64,000 nucleotides of DNA from Tetranychus cinnabarinus (GCA_022266195.1 WHVY01000011.1:1-64000), one strand, 5' to 3'; shown: positions 22,601 through 37,700, counted from the first letter of the stretch. Notes: a model not told the origin generated them from the sequence alone. Translations and numbers: made by a program.

Positions 22601-23226
22601 ATAACATTTACGATCCCAATGAGACATTTACATTGAAATAACATTGACGATCCCAATGAGACATTTACATACAAATAACATTCACGATCCCTACGCAGAA
22701 ACATTTACATTGGAATAACATTGACGATCCTTATGAAACATTTACATTGAAATAACATTGACGATCCCAATGAGACATTTACATTGAAATAACATTGTCG
22801 ATACCACTGAGATATTTACATTGAAATAACATTGACGATCCCAATGAGACATTTACATTGAAATAACATTGACGATCCCAATGAGACATTTACATACAAA
22901 TAACATTCACGATCCCTACGCAGAAACATTTACATTGGAATAACATTGACGATCCTTATGAAACATTTACATTGAAATAACATTGACGATCCCAATGAGA
23001 CATTTACATTGAAATAACATTGACGATCCCAATGAGACATTCACATTGAAATAACATTGACGATCCCAATGAGACATTTACATTGAAATAACATTGACGA
23101 TCCCAATGAGACATTTACATTGAAATAACATTGACGATCCCAATGAGACATTTACATTGAAATAACATTGTCGATACCAATGAGATATTTACATTGAAAT
23201 AACATTGACGATCCCAATATGACATT
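16611..23226. repeat. 37-bp satellite array, second block
   Basis: Same monomer family but a new variant set appears and recurs: TCGATACCA followed by GAGATATTTA, CATACAAATAACATTCACG, CCCTACGCAGAAAC, GACGATTGC, AACATCCTAATGAGCC and CCCAATATGACATTTATATTG. Several multi-monomer cassettes of these are reused in the same order. The block is split by the DD41D element at 23229. Confidence 0.95.
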
Positions 23227-23228
23227 TA
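23227..23228. other. Left TA target-site duplication
   Basis: TA immediately precedes the AAGGGTGTTC terminus; the matching TA is at 24685-24686. Sister monomers read GACATTTATATTG without interruption, which fixes the target dinucleotide. Confidence 0.95.
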
Positions 23229-23366
23229 AAGGGTGTTCAATATAATTCGTTCCAAACTGGTGGAGCTTAAGTAATGATAATCACAATCAAAAACATGATA
23301 AGAAAGATAACATTAGTAACATCACAATAACAAAGGTAAAGGATTGAAGGCAAAATGTAAACAAAA
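23229..23366. repeat. Left terminal inverted repeat of the DD41D element
   Basis: Begins AAGGGTGTTC and ends near GTAAACAAA. It pairs along its length with the inverted complement of 24550-24684, apart from a few substitutions and small indels (for example around 23270 and 23306-23320). Confidence 0.9.
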
Positions 23367-23370
23367 CAAT

Positions 23371-23432
23371 GTGTTTTTGGTTTTTTGGTTTTCTGGTTTT
23401 TTGGTTTTTCTGTTTTCTTTTTTTTGGTGATT
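23371..23432. other. T-rich leader with TTTTGG-like repeats
   Basis: An irregular run of TTTTTGG, TTTTCTGG and poly-T lies between the left inverted repeat and the transposase start. It is internal to the transposon. It may be promoter-proximal leader or simple-sequence slippage; no specific signal is recognised. Confidence 0.5.
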
Positions 23433-23454
23433 TTTCAGTTAATTTTAGTGAGTA

Positions 23455-24528
23455 ATGGAAATGAATAACGAGGATACTTACAGAGTCAGGGTTGTCACAC
23501 TTTATCTCCTCAACTTTCGACTATTTTTCACTGATTCTGATAGAGTTGAAAGAGTAAACCAGGAATTGGAATCAGAAGGGTTACCAACGATGTCTATCCG
23601 TGGAGTGGTGAAACTGGCTAAGAAATTCCAAACAACAGGCACAATTAAACGAAGGAAGGAAAAGAGGATAAGCAAAGGTCAAAAGGAGGATGAAATTATG
23701 GAACTTGTAACTATTGATCCTAAAGTGTCTTTAAGAAAAGCTGCGGCTATCGTTGGGTCTAACTATCGATCAGTCCATCATGTTTTCAAGAAGAATCATC
23801 TTTTTCCATACAAACCACTTGAAGGTCAATTGTTAACGGGCAATCACATTCTTGGCAGGTTTAGCTTCGGTGTTAGAGTTAAAGAGATGATGAGAATCGG
23901 AATGCTTAATCCTTTCAAAATATGGTTTAGTGATGAAAAAATCTTCGCATTGACAGGAAGGGTAAACAGACAAAACAACCGAATTTGGTCAATTGAAAAA
24001 CCAGAACGAGAAATTAATCCATTGTTAGCACATCCTGATTCGGTTCATGTTTGGGCAGCTTTGAGTTCTGTCGGTATAATTGGTCCCTATTTTTTTAGTC
24101 GAAACGTTAACGCCGAAGCTTATCAAGAATGCTTTAATGATTTTTTTATTCCTAAACTGACCGAAAAAGGATTTCGATGTTCCGAGTTTTGGTTTCAGCA
24201 AGATGGAGCCACTCCCCACTGCACGAACCGGTCTCTGGATCTTATTAAATCACATTTTGACGATGAAATCATTAGTCGTAGAACTGAAATTGAGTGGCCA
24301 GCAAACTCTCCCGACCTGAATCCCTTAGATTTTTTCTTATGGGGTTATATTGATGAACTGGTTCGTAAAGAAAACCCAAAGACTAAGCCTCAATTAAAAA
24401 ATCTGATTATTCGAAAATTCAATTTGGTGACTGACGAAATGTTAGTAAAAACGATTGAAAATTTTCAAAAAAGAATTGACGCTTGTTTAGCCCGTAAAGG
24501 TGAACATTTTGTTCACGATTTGAATTAA
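23455..24528 (+). CDS. DD41D Tc1/mariner transposase, 357 aa
   Basis: Cut-and-paste transposase expected to bind the terminal inverted repeats and insert at TA. Two helix-turn-helix regions are visible in the N-terminal half, at about residues 45-66 (SIRGVVKLAKKFQTTGTIKR) and 92-118 (SLRKAAAIVGSNYRSVHHVF). The catalytic triad is D160 (IWFSDEK), D250 (WFQQDGATPH) and D292 (SPDLNPLDFFLWGY), with 41 residues between the second and third Asp, which defines the DD41D group. The length is normal for the family and there is no frameshift or premature stop, so it may encode an active enzyme. The ATG at 23455 (with another two codons later) lies 88 bp inside the left inverted repeat; stop TAA at 24526-24528. 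Confidence 0.93.
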   Translation: MEMNNEDTYRVRVVTLYLLNFRLFFTDSDRVERVNQELESEGLPTMSIRGVVKLAKKFQTTGTIKRRKEKRISKGQKEDEIMELVTIDPKVSLRKAAAIVGSNYRSVHHVFKKNHLFPYKPLEGQLLTGNHILGRFSFGVRVKEMMRIGMLNPFKIWFSDEKIFALTGRVNRQNNRIWSIEKPEREINPLLAHPDSVHVWAALSSVGIIGPYFFSRNVNAEAYQECFNDFFIPKLTEKGFRCSEFWFQQDGATPHCTNRSLDLIKSHFDDEIISRRTEIEWPANSPDLNPLDFFLWGYIDELVRKENPKTKPQLKNLIIRKFNLVTDEMLVKTIENFQKRIDACLARKGEHFVHDLN

Positions 24529-24549
24529 ATATCGATTTATCGAAACCAG

Positions 24550-24684
24550 TTTGTTTACATTTTGCCTTCAATCCTTTACCTTTGTTATTGTGATATTACT
24601 TAGTTATCTTTCTTATCATATTTTGATTGTGATTATCATAATTTAAGCTCCACCAGTTTGGAATGAATTATATTGAACACCCTT
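24550..24684. repeat. Right terminal inverted repeat of the DD41D element
   Basis: Reverse complement of the left repeat, starting TTTGTTTAC and ending GAACACCCTT. Begins 21 bp after the transposase stop codon. Confidence 0.9.
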
Positions 24685-24686
24685 TA
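24685..24686. other. Right TA target-site duplication
   Basis: TA after the right terminus, followed by TATTGAAATAACATTGAAC, the normal continuation of the interrupted satellite monomer. Confidence 0.95.
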
Positions 24687-25640
24687 TATTGAAATAACAT
24701 TGAACATCCTAATGAGCCATTTACATTGAAATAACATTGACGATCCCAATGAGACATTTACATTGAAATAACATTGACGATCCCAATGAGACATTTACAT
24801 TGAAATAACTTTGTCGATACCAATGAGATATTTACATTGAAATAACATTGACGATCCCAATGAGACATTTACATTGAAATAGCATTGACGATCCCAATGA
24901 GACATTAACATTGAAATAACATTGACGATCCCAATGAGACATTTAAATTGAAATAACATTGACGATCCCAATGAGGCATTTACATTGAAATAACATTGAC
25001 GATCCCAATGAGACATTTACATTGAAATAACATTGACGATCCCAATGAGACATTTACATTGAAATAAAATTGACGATCCCAATGAGACATTTACATTGAA
25101 ATAACATTGACGATCCCAATGAGAAATTTACATTGAAATAACATTGACGATCCCAATGAGACATTTACACCGCCCTACTCAGAAACATTAAAATCGAAAT
25201 AACATTGACGATCCCAATGAGACATTTACATTGAAATAACATTGACGATCCCAATGAGACATTTAAATTGAAATAACATTGACCATCCTAATGAGCCATT
25301 TACATTGAAATAACATTGACGATCCCAATGAGACATTTACATTGAAATAACATTGACGATCCCAATGAGACATTTACATTGAAATAACATTGTCGATACC
25401 ACTGAGATATTTACATTGAAATAACATTGACGATCCCAATGAGACATTTACATTGAAATAACATTGATGATCCCAATGAGACATTTACATACAAATAACA
25501 TTCACGATCCCTACGCAGAAACATTTACATTGGAATAACATTGACGATCCTTATGAAGCATTTACATTGAAATAACATTGACGATCCCAATGAGACATTT
25601 ACATTGAAATAACATTGACGATCCCAATGAGACATTTACA
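24687..25640. repeat. 37-bp satellite array, second block continued
   Basis: Continues the interrupted array. The stretch around 24700-25150 matches that around 20920-21370 in order and in private variants (for example AATAGCATTGACG followed by AACATTGACG), showing that both derive from one duplicated segment and that only one copy received the transposon. Confidence 0.93.
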
Positions 25641-28600
25641 CCGCCCTACTTAGAAACATTAAAATCGAAATAACATTGGCGATCTCAATGAGACATTAAC
25701 ATTGAAATATTATTGACGATCCCTATGAGACATTAACATAGAAATATTATTGACGATCCCAATGAGACATTTACATTGCAATACCATTGGCAAGGCCAAT
25801 TAGACATTTACACCGCCCTACTCAGAAACATTAAAATCGAAATCACATTGACGATCCCAATGAGACATTTACATTGAAATAACATTGACGATCCCAATGA
25901 GACATTTACATTGAAATAACATTGTCGATACCACTGAGATATTTACATTGAAATAACATTGATGATCCCAATGAGACATTTACATACAAATAACATTCAC
26001 GATCCCTACGCAGAAACATTTACATTGGAATAACATTGACGATCCTTATGAAGCATTTACATTGAAATAACATTGACGATCCCAATGAGACATTTACATT
26101 GAAATAACATTGACAATCCCAATGAGACATTTACACCGCCCTACTTAGAAACATTAAAATCGAAATAACATTGGCGATCTCAATGAGACATTAACATTGA
26201 AATATTATTGACGATCCCTATGAGACATTAACATTGAAATATTATTGACGATCCCAATGAGACATTTACATTGCAATACCATTGGCAAGGCCAATGAGAC
26301 ATTTACACCGCCCTACTCAGAAACATTAAAATCGAAATCACATTGACGATCCCAATGAGACATTTACATTGAAATAACATTGACGATCCCAATGAGACAT
26401 TTACATTGAAATAACATTGTCGATACCACTGAGATATTTACATTGAAATAACATTGACGATCCCAATGAGACATTTACATTGAAATAACATTGACGATCC
26501 CTACGCAGAAACATTTACATTGGAATAACATTGACGATCCTTATGAAACATTTACATTGAAATAACATTGACGATCCCAATGAGACATTTACATTGAAAT
26601 AACATTGATGATCCCAATGAGACATTTACATACAAATAACATTCACGATCCCTACGCAGAAACATTTACATTGGAATAACATTGACGATCCTTATGAAGC
26701 ATTTACATTGAAATAACATTGACGATCCCAATGAGACATTTACATTGAAATAACATTGACGATCCCAATGAGACATTTACACCGCCCTACTTAGAAACAT
26801 TAAAATCGAAATAACATTGGCGATCTCAATGAGACATTAACATTGAAATATTATTGACGATCCCTATGAGACATTAACATTGAAATATTATTGACGATCC
26901 CAATGAGACATTTACATTGCAATACCATTGGCAAGGCCAATGAGACATTTACACCGCCCTACTCAGAAACATTAAAATCGAAATCACATTGACGATCCCA
27001 ATGAGACATTTACATTGAAATAACATTGACGATCCCAATGAGACATTTACATTGAAATAACATTGTCGATACCACTGAGATATTTACATTGAAATAACAT
27101 TGACGATCCCAATGAGACATTTACATTGAAATAACATTGACGATCCCTACGCAGAAACATTTACATTGGAATAACATTGACGATCCTTATGAAACATTTA
27201 CATTGAAATAACATTGACGATCCCAATGAGACATTTACATTGAAATAACATTGACGATCCCAATGAGACATTTACATTGAAATAACATTGTCGATACCAC
27301 TGAGATATTTACATTGAAATAACATTGACGATCCCAATGAGACATTTACATACAAATAACATTCACGATCCCTACGCAGAAACATTTACATTGGAATAAC
27401 ATTGACGATCCTTATGAAACATTTACATTGAAATAACATTGACGATCCCAATGAGACATTTACATTGAAATAACATTGACGATCCCAATATGACATTTAC
27501 ATTGAAATAACATTGTCGATACCAATGAGATATTTACATTGAAATAACATTGACGATCCCAATGAGACATTTACATTGAAATAACATTGACGATTGCAAT
27601 GAGACATTGACATTGAAATAACATTGACGATCCCAATGAGACATTTACATTGATATAACATTGACGATCCCAATGAGACATTTAAATTGAAATAACATTG
27701 ACCATCCTAATGAGCCATTTACATTGAAATAACATTGACGATCCTTATGAAACATTTACATTGAAATAACATTGACGATCCCAATGAGACATTTACATTG
27801 AAATAACATTGACGATCCCAATATGACATTTATATTGAAATAACATTGAACATCCTAATGAGCCATTTACATTGAAATAACATTGACGATCCCAATGAGA
27901 CATTTACATTGAAATAACATTGACGATCCCAATGAGACATTTACATTGAAATAACATTGTCGATACCAATGAGATATTTACATTGAAATAACATTGACGA
28001 TCCCAATGAGACATTTACATTGAAATAACATTGACGATCCCAATGAGACATTTACACCGCCCTACTTAGAAACATTAAAATCGAAATAACATTGACGATC
28101 CCACTGAGATATTTACATTGACATAACATTGACGATCCCAATTAGACATTTACATTGAAATAACATTGACGATCCCAATGAGACATTTACATACAAATAA
28201 CATTCACGATCCCTACGCAGAAACATTTACATTGGAATAACATTGACCATCCCAATGAGACATTTACATTGAAATAACATTGACGATCCCAATATGACAT
28301 TTATATTGAAATAACATTGAACATCCTAATGAGCCATTTACACCGCCCTACTTAGAAACATTAAAATCGAAATAACATTGGCGATCTCAATGAGACATTA
28401 ACATTGAAATATTATTGACGATCCCTATGAGACATTAACATAGAAATATTATTGACGATCCCAATGAGACATTTACATTGCAATACCATTGGCAAGGCCA
28501 ATTAGACATTTACACCGCCCTACTTAGAAACATTAAAATCGAAATAACATTGGCGATCTCAATGAGACATTAACATTGAAATATTATTGACGATCCCTAT

Positions 28601-31600
28601 GAGACATTAACATAGAAATATTATTGACGATCCCAATGAGACATTTACATTGAAATAACATTGACGATCCCAATGAGACATTTACATACAAATAACATTC
28701 ACGATCCCTACGCAGAAACATTTACATTGGAATAACATTGACGATCCTTATGAAGCATTTACATTGAAATAACATTGACGATCCCAATGAGACATTTACA
28801 TTGAAATAACATTGACAATCCCAATGAGACATTTACACCGCCCTACTTAGAAACATTAAAATCGAAATAACATTGGCGATCTCAATGAGACATTAACATT
28901 GAAATATTATTGACGATCCCTATGAGACATTAACATAGAAATATTATTGACGATCCCAATGAGACATTTACATTGCAATACCATTGGCAAGGCCAATTAG
29001 ACATTTACACCGCCCTACTCAGAAACATTAAAATCGAAATCACATTGACGATCCCAATGAGACATTTACATTGAAATAACATTGACGATCCCAATGAGAC
29101 ATTTACATTGAAATAACATTGTCGATACCACTGAGATATTTACATTGAAATAACATTGATGATCCCAATGAGACATTTACATACAAATAACATTCACGAT
29201 CCCTACGCAGAAACATTTACATTGGAATAACATTGACGATCCTTATGAAGCATTTACATTGAAATAACATTGACGATCCCAATGAGACATTTACATTGAA
29301 ATAACATTGACAATCCCAATGAGACATTTACACCGCCCTACTTAGAAACATTAAAATCGAAATAACATTGGCGATCTCAATGAGACATTTACATTGAAAT
29401 AACATTGACGATCCCAATGAGACATTTACATTGAAATAACATTGTCGATACCAATGAGATATTTACATTGAAATAACATTGACGATCCCAATGAGACATT
29501 TACATTGAAATAACATTGACGATCCCAATGAGACATTTACACCGCCCTACTTAGAAACATTAAAATCGAAATAACATTGACGATCCCACTGAGATATTTA
29601 CATTGACATAACATTGACGATCCCAATTAGACATTTACATTGAAATAACATTGACGATCCCAATGAGACATTTACATACAAATAACATTCACGATCCCTA
29701 CGCAGAAACATTTACATTGGAATAACATTGACCATCCCAATGAGACATTTACATTGAAATAACATTGACGATCCCAATATGACATTTATATTGAAATAAC
29801 ATTGAACATCCTAATGAGCCATTTACACCGCCCTACTTAGAAACATTAAAATCGAAATAACATTGGCGATCTCAATGAGACATTAACATTGAAATATTAT
29901 TGACGATCCCTATGAGACATTAACATAGAAATATTATTGACGATCCCAATGAGACATTTACATTGCAATACCATTGGCAAGGCCAATTAGACATTTACAC
30001 CGCCCTACTTAGAAACATTAAAATCGAAATAACATTGGCGATCTCAATGAGACATTAACATTGAAATATTATTGACGATCCCTATGAGACATTAACATAG
30101 AAATATTATTGACGATCCCAATGAGACATTTACATTGAAATAACATTGACGATCCCAATGAGACATTTACATACAAATAACATTCACGATCCCTACGCAG
30201 AAACATTTACATTGGAATAACATTGACGATCCTTATGAAGCATTTACATTGAAATAACATTGACGATCCCAATGAGACATTTACATTGAAATAACATTGA
30301 CAATCCCAATGAGACATTTACACCGCCCTACTTAGAAACATTAAAATCGAAATAACATTGGCGATCTCAATGAGACATTAACATTGAAATATTATTGACG
30401 ATCCCTATGAGACATTAACATAGAAATATTATTGACGATCCCAATGAGACATTTACATTGCAATACCATTGGCAAGGCCAATTAGACATTTACACCGCCC
30501 TACTCAGAAACATTAAAATCGAAATCACATTGACGATCCCAATGAGACATTTACATTGAAATAACATTGACGATCCCAATGAGACATTTACATTGAAATA
30601 ACATTGTCGATACCACTGAGATATTTACATTGAAATAACATTGATGATCCCAATGAGACATTTACATACAAATAACATTCACGATCCCTACGCAGAAACA
30701 TTTACATTGGAATAACATTGACGATCCTTATGAAGCATTTACATTGAAATAACATTGACGATCCCAATGAGACATTTACATTGAAATAACATTGACAATC
30801 CCAATGAGACATTTACACCGCCCTACTTAGAAACATTAAAATCGAAATAACATTGGCGATCTCAATGAGACATTAACATTGAAATATTATTGACGATCCC
30901 TATGAGACATTAACATTGAAATATTATTGACGATCCCAATGAGACATTTACATTGCAATACCATTGGCAAGGCCAATGAGACATTTACACCGCCCTACTC
31001 AGAAACATTAAAATCGAAATAACATTGACGATCCCACTGAGATATTTACATTGACATAACATTGACGATCCCAATTAGACATTTACATTGAAATAACATT
31101 GACGATCCCAATGAGACATTTACATACAAATAACATTCACGATCCCTACGCAGAAACATTTACATTGGAATAACATTGACCATCCCAATGAGACATTTAC
31201 ATTGAAATAACATTGACGATCCCAATATGACATTTATATTGCAATACCATTGACGATCCCAATGAGACATTTACACCGCCCTACTTAGAAACATTAAAAT
31301 CGAAATAACATTGACGATCCCACTGAGATATTTACATTGACATAACATTGACGATCCCAATTAGACATTTACATTGAAATAACATTGACGATCCCAATGA
31401 GACATTTACATACAAATAACATTCACGATCCCTACGCAGAAACATTTACATTGGAATAACATTGACCATCCCAATGAGACATTTACATTGAAATAACATT
31501 GACGATCCCAATATGACATTTATATTGAAATAACATTGAACATCCTAATGAGCCATTTACACCGCCCTACTTAGAAACATTAAAATCGAAATAACATTGG

Positions 31601-34600
31601 CGATCTCAATGAGACATTAACATTGAAATATTATTGACGATCCCTATGAGACATTAACATAGAAATATTATTGACGATCCCAATGAGACATTTACATTGC
31701 AATACCATTGGCAAGGCCAATTAGACATTTACACCGCCCTACTTAGAAACATTAAAATCGAAATAACATTGGCGATCTCAATGAGACATTAACATTGAAA
31801 TATTATTGACGATCCCTATGAGACATTAACATAGAAATATTATTGACGATCCCAATGAGACATTTACATTGAAATAACATTGACGATCCCAATGAGACAT
31901 TTACATACAAATAACATTCACGATCCCTACGCAGAAACATTTACATTGGAATAACATTGACGATCCTTATGAAGCATTTACATTGAAATAACATTGACGA
32001 TCCCAATGAGACATTTACATTGAAATAACATTGACAATCCCAATGAGACATTTACACCGCCCTACTTAGAAACATTAAAATCGAAATAACATTGGCGATC
32101 TCAATGAGACATTAACATTGAAATATTATTGACGATCCCTATGAGACATTAACATAGAAATATTATTGACGATCCCAATGAGACATTTACATTGCAATAC
32201 CATTGGCAAGGCCAATTAGACATTTACACCGCCCTACTCAGAAACATTAAAATCGAAATCACATTGACGATCCCAATGAGACATTTACATTGAAATAACA
32301 TTGACGATCCCAATGAGACATTTACATTGAAATAACATTGTCGATACCACTGAGATATTTACATTGAAATAACATTGATGATCCCAATGAGACATTTACA
32401 TACAAATAACATTCACGATCCCTACGCAGAAACATTTACATTGGAATAACATTGACGATCCTTATGAAGCATTTACATTGAAATAACATTGACGATCCCA
32501 ATGAGACATTTACATTGAAATAACATTGACAATCCCAATGAGACATTTACACCGCCCTACTTAGAAACATTAAAATCGAAATAACATTGGCGATCTCAAT
32601 GAGACATTAACATTGAAATATTATTGACGATCCCTATGAGACATTAACATTGAAATATTATTGACGATCCCAATGAGACATTTACATTGCAATACCATTG
32701 GCAAGGCCAATGAGACATTTACACCGCCCTACTCAGAAACATTAAAATCGAAATCACATTGACGATCCCAATGAGACATTTACATTGAAATAACATTGAC
32801 GATCCCAATGAGACATTTACATTGAAATAACATTGTCGATACCACTGAGATATTTACATTGAAATAACATTGACGATCCCAATGAGACATTTACATTGAA
32901 ATAACATTGACGATCCCTACGCAGAAACATTTACATTGGAATAACATTGACGATCCTTATGAAACATTTACATTGAAATAACATTGACGATCCCAATGAG
33001 ACATTTACATTGAAATAACATTGATGATCCCAATGAGACATTTACATACAAATAACATTCACGATCCCTACGCAGAAACATTTACATTGGAATAACATTG
33101 ACGATCCTTATGAAGCATTTACATTGAAATAACATTGACGATCCCAATGAGACATTTACATTGAAATAACATTGACGATCCCAATGAGACATTTACACCG
33201 CCCTACTTAGAAACATTAAAATCGAAATAACATTGGCGATCTCAATGAGACATTAACATTGAAATATTATTGACGATCCCTATGAGACATTAACATTGAA
33301 ATATTATTGACGATCCCAATGAGACATTTACATTGCAATACCATTGGCAAGGCCAATGAGACATTTACACCGCCCTACTCAGAAACATTAAAATCGAAAT
33401 CACATTGACGATCCCAATGAGACATTTACATTGAAATAACATTGACGATCCCAATGAGACATTTACATTGAAATAACATTGTCGATACCACTGAGATATT
33501 TACATTGAAATAACATTGACGATCCCAATGAGACATTTACATTGAAATAACATTGACGATCCCTACGCAGAAACATTTACATTGGAATAACATTGACGAT
33601 CCTTATGAAACATTTACATTGAAATAACATTGACGATCCCAATGAGACATTTACATTGAAATAACATTGACGATCCCAATGAGACATTTACATTGAAATA
33701 ACATTGTCGATACCACTGAGATATTTACATTGAAATAACATTGACGATCCCAATGAGACATTTACATACAAATAACATTCACGATCCCTACGCAGAAACA
33801 TTTACATTGGAATAACATTGACGATCCTTATGAAACATTTACATTGAAATAACATTGACGATCCCAATGAGACATTTACATTGAAATAACATTGACGATC
33901 CCAATATGACATTTACATTGAAATAACATTGTCGATACCAATGAGATATTTACATTGAAATAACATTGACGATCCCAATGAGACATTTACATTGAAATAA
34001 CATTGACGATTGCAATGAGACATTGACATTGAAATAACATTGACGATCCCAATGAGACATTTACATTGATATAACATTGACGATCCCAATGAGACATTTA
34101 AATTGAAATAACATTGACCATCCTAATGAGCCATTTACATTGAAATAACATTGACGATCCTTATGAAACATTTACATTGAAATAACATTGACGATCCCAA
34201 TGAGACATTTACATTGAAATAACATTGACGATCCCAATATGACATTTATATTGAAATAACATTGAACATCCTAATGAGCCATTTACATTGAAATAACATT
34301 GACGATCCCAATGAGACATTTACATTGAAATAACATTGACGATCCCAATGAGACATTTACATTGAAATAACATTGTCGATACCAATGAGATATTTACATT
34401 GAAATAACATTGACGATCCCAATGAGACATTTACATTGAAATAACATTGACGATCCCAATGAGACATTTACACCGCCCTACTTAGAAACATTAAAATCGA
34501 AATAACATTGACGATCCCACTGAGATATTTACATTGACATAACATTGACGATCCCAATTAGACATTTACATTGAAATAACATTGACGATCCCAATGAGAC

Positions 34601-34750
34601 ATTTACATACAAATAACATTCACGATCCCTACGCAGAAACATTTACATTGGAATAACATTGACCATCCCAATGAGACATTTACATTGAAATAACATTGAC
34701 GATCCCAATATGACATTTATATTGAAATAACATTGAACATCCTAATGAGC
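25500..34750. repeat. Large satellite duplication with 6,416-bp offset
   Basis: Markers at 26306 (CACCGCCCTACTCAG), 27065 (GTCGATACCACTG) and 28095 (ACGATCCCACTGAG) recur at 32722, 33481 and 34511, each exactly 6,416 bp on. The match runs from about 25.5 to 28.33 kb and from 31.9 to 34.75 kb. A cassette starting GAGCCATTTACACCGCCC also repeats at 28331, 29816 and 31550. Ends are approximate. Confidence 0.7.
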
Positions 34751-37700
34751 CATTTACATTGAAATAACATTGACGATCCCAATGAGACATTTACATTGAA
34801 ATAACATTGACGATCCCAATGAGACATTTACATTGAAATAACATTGTCGATACCAATGAGATATTTACATTGAAATAACATTGACGATCCCAATGAGACA
34901 TTTACATTGAAATAACATTGACGATCCCAATGAGACATTGACATTGATATAACATTGACGATTGCAATGAAACATTTACATTGAAATAACAAAGACGATC
35001 CTAATGAGACATTTACATTGAAATAACATTGACGATCCCAATGAGACATTTACATTGAAATAACATTGACGATCCCTACGCAGAAACATTTACATTGGAA
35101 TAACATTGACGATCCTTATGAAACATTTACATTGAAATAACATTGACGATCCCAATGAGACATTTACATTGAAATAACATTGATGATCCCAATGAGACAT
35201 TTACATACAAATAACATTCACGATCCCTACGCAGAAACATTTACATTGGAATAACATTGACGATCCTTATGAAGCATTTACATTGAAATAACATTGACGA
35301 TCCCAATGAGACATTTACATTGAAATAACATTGACGATCCCAATGAGACATTTACACCGCCCTACTTAGAAACATTAAAATCGAAATAACATTGGCGATC
35401 TCAATGAGACATTAACATTGAAATATTATTGACGATCCCTATGAGACATTAACATTGAAATATTATTGACGATCCCAATGAGACATTTACATTGCAATAC
35501 CATTGGCAAGGCCAATGAGACATTTACACCGCCCTACTCAGAAACATTAAAATCGAAATCACATTGACGATCCCAATGAGACATTTACATTGAAATAACA
35601 TTGACGATCCCAATGAGACATTTACATTGAAATAACATTGTCGATACCACTGAGATATTTACATTGAAATAACATTGACGATCCCAATGAGACATTTACA
35701 TTGAAATAACATTGACGATCCCTACGCAGAAACATTTACATTGGAATAACATTTACGATCCTTATGAAACATTGTCATTGAAATAACATTGACGATCCCA
35801 ATGAGACATTTACATTGAAATAACATTGTCGATACCACTGAGATATTTACATTGAAATAACATTGACGATCCCAATGAGACATTTACATACAAATAACAT
35901 TCACGATCCCTACGCAGAAACATTTACATTGGAATAACATTGACGATCCTTATGAAACATTTACATTGAAATAACATTGACGATCCCAATGAGACATTTA
36001 CATTGAAATAACATTGACGATCCCAATGAGACATTTACATTGAAATAACATTGTCGATACCACTGAGATATTTACATTGAAATAACATTGACGATCCCAA
36101 TGAGACATTTACATTGAAATAACATTGACGATCCCAATGAGACATTTACATACAAATAACATTCACGATCCCTACGCAGAAACATTTACATTGGAATAAC
36201 ATTGACGATCCTTATGAAACATTTACATTGAAATAACATTGACGATCCCAATGAGACATTTACATTGAAATAACATTGACGATCCCAATATGACATTTAC
36301 ATTGAAATAACATTGTCGATACCAATGAGATATTTACATTGAAATAACATTGACGATCCCAATGAGACATTTACATTGAAATAACATTGACGATTGCAAT
36401 GAGACATTGACATTGAAATAACATTGACGATCCCAATGAGACATTTACATTGATATAACATTGACGATCCCAATGAGACATTTAAATTGAAATAACATTG
36501 ACCATCCTAATGAGCCATTTACATTGAAATAACATTGACGATCCTTATGAAACATTTACATTGAAATAACATTGACGATCCCAATGAGACATTTACATTG
36601 AAATAACATTGACGATCCCAATATGACATTTATATTGAAATAACATTGAACATCCTAATGAGCCATTTACATTGAAATAACATTGACGATCCCAATGAGA
36701 CATTTACATTGAAATAACATTGACGATCCCAATGAGACATTTACATTGAAATAACATTGTCGATACCAATGAGATATTTACATTGAAATAACATTGACGA
36801 TCCCAATGAGACATTTACATTGAAATAACATTGACGATCCCAATGAGACATTTACACCGCCCTACTTAGAAACATTAAAATCGAAATAACATTGACGATC
36901 CCACTGAGATATTTACATTGACATAACATTGACGATCCCAATTAGACATTTACATTGAAATAACATTGACGATCCCAATGAGACATTTACATACAAATAA
37001 CATTCACGATCCCTACGCAGAAACATTTACATTGGAATAACATTGACGATCCTTATGAAACATTTACATTGAAATAACATTGACGATCCCAATGAGACAT
37101 TTACATTGAAATAACATTGACGATCCCAATATGACATTTACATTGAAATAACATTGTCGATACCAATGAGATATTTACATTGAAATAACATTGACGATCC
37201 CAATGAGACATTTACATTGAAATAACATTGACGATTGCAATGAGACATTGACATTGAAATAACATTGACGATCCCAATGAGACATTTACATTGATATAAC
37301 ATTGACGATCCCAATGAGACATTTAAATTGAAATAACATTGACCATCCTAATGAGCCATTTACATTGAAATAACATTGACGATCCTTATGAAACATTTAC
37401 ATTGAAATAACATTGACGATCCCAATGAGACATTTACATTGAAATAACATTGACGATCCCAATATGACATTTATATTGAAATAACATTGAACATCCTAAT
37501 GAGCCATTTACATTGAAATAACATTGACGATCCCAATGAGACATTTACATTGAAATAACATTGACGATCCCAATGAGACATTTACATTGAAATAACATTG
37601 TCGATACCAATGAGATATTTACATTGAAATAACATTGACGATCCCAATGAGACATTTACATTGAAATAACATTGACGATCCCAATGAGACATTTACACCG

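Larger units (their letters stand above)
23229..24684 (+). mobile_element. Complete Tc1/mariner transposon, DD41D (rosa-like) group
   Basis: This is a 1,456-bp element bounded by AAGGGTGTTC and its inverted complement GAACACCCTT, with TA on both sides. Terminal inverted repeats are long: about 138 bp on the left and 135 bp on the right, with few mismatches. It holds one intact transposase frame. The insertion site is a satellite monomer of the CCCAATATGACATTTATATTG type; a paralogous empty site exists at about 20905. Satellite continues on both sides, so this is a clean cut-and-paste insertion into the array. Confidence 0.95.

Noticed and set aside
23229..24684. Classical DD34D mariner or DD34E Tc1
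   Set aside because: Counting residues gives 41 between D250 and D292, and the third acidic residue is Asp, so it fits DD41D rather than either classical group.
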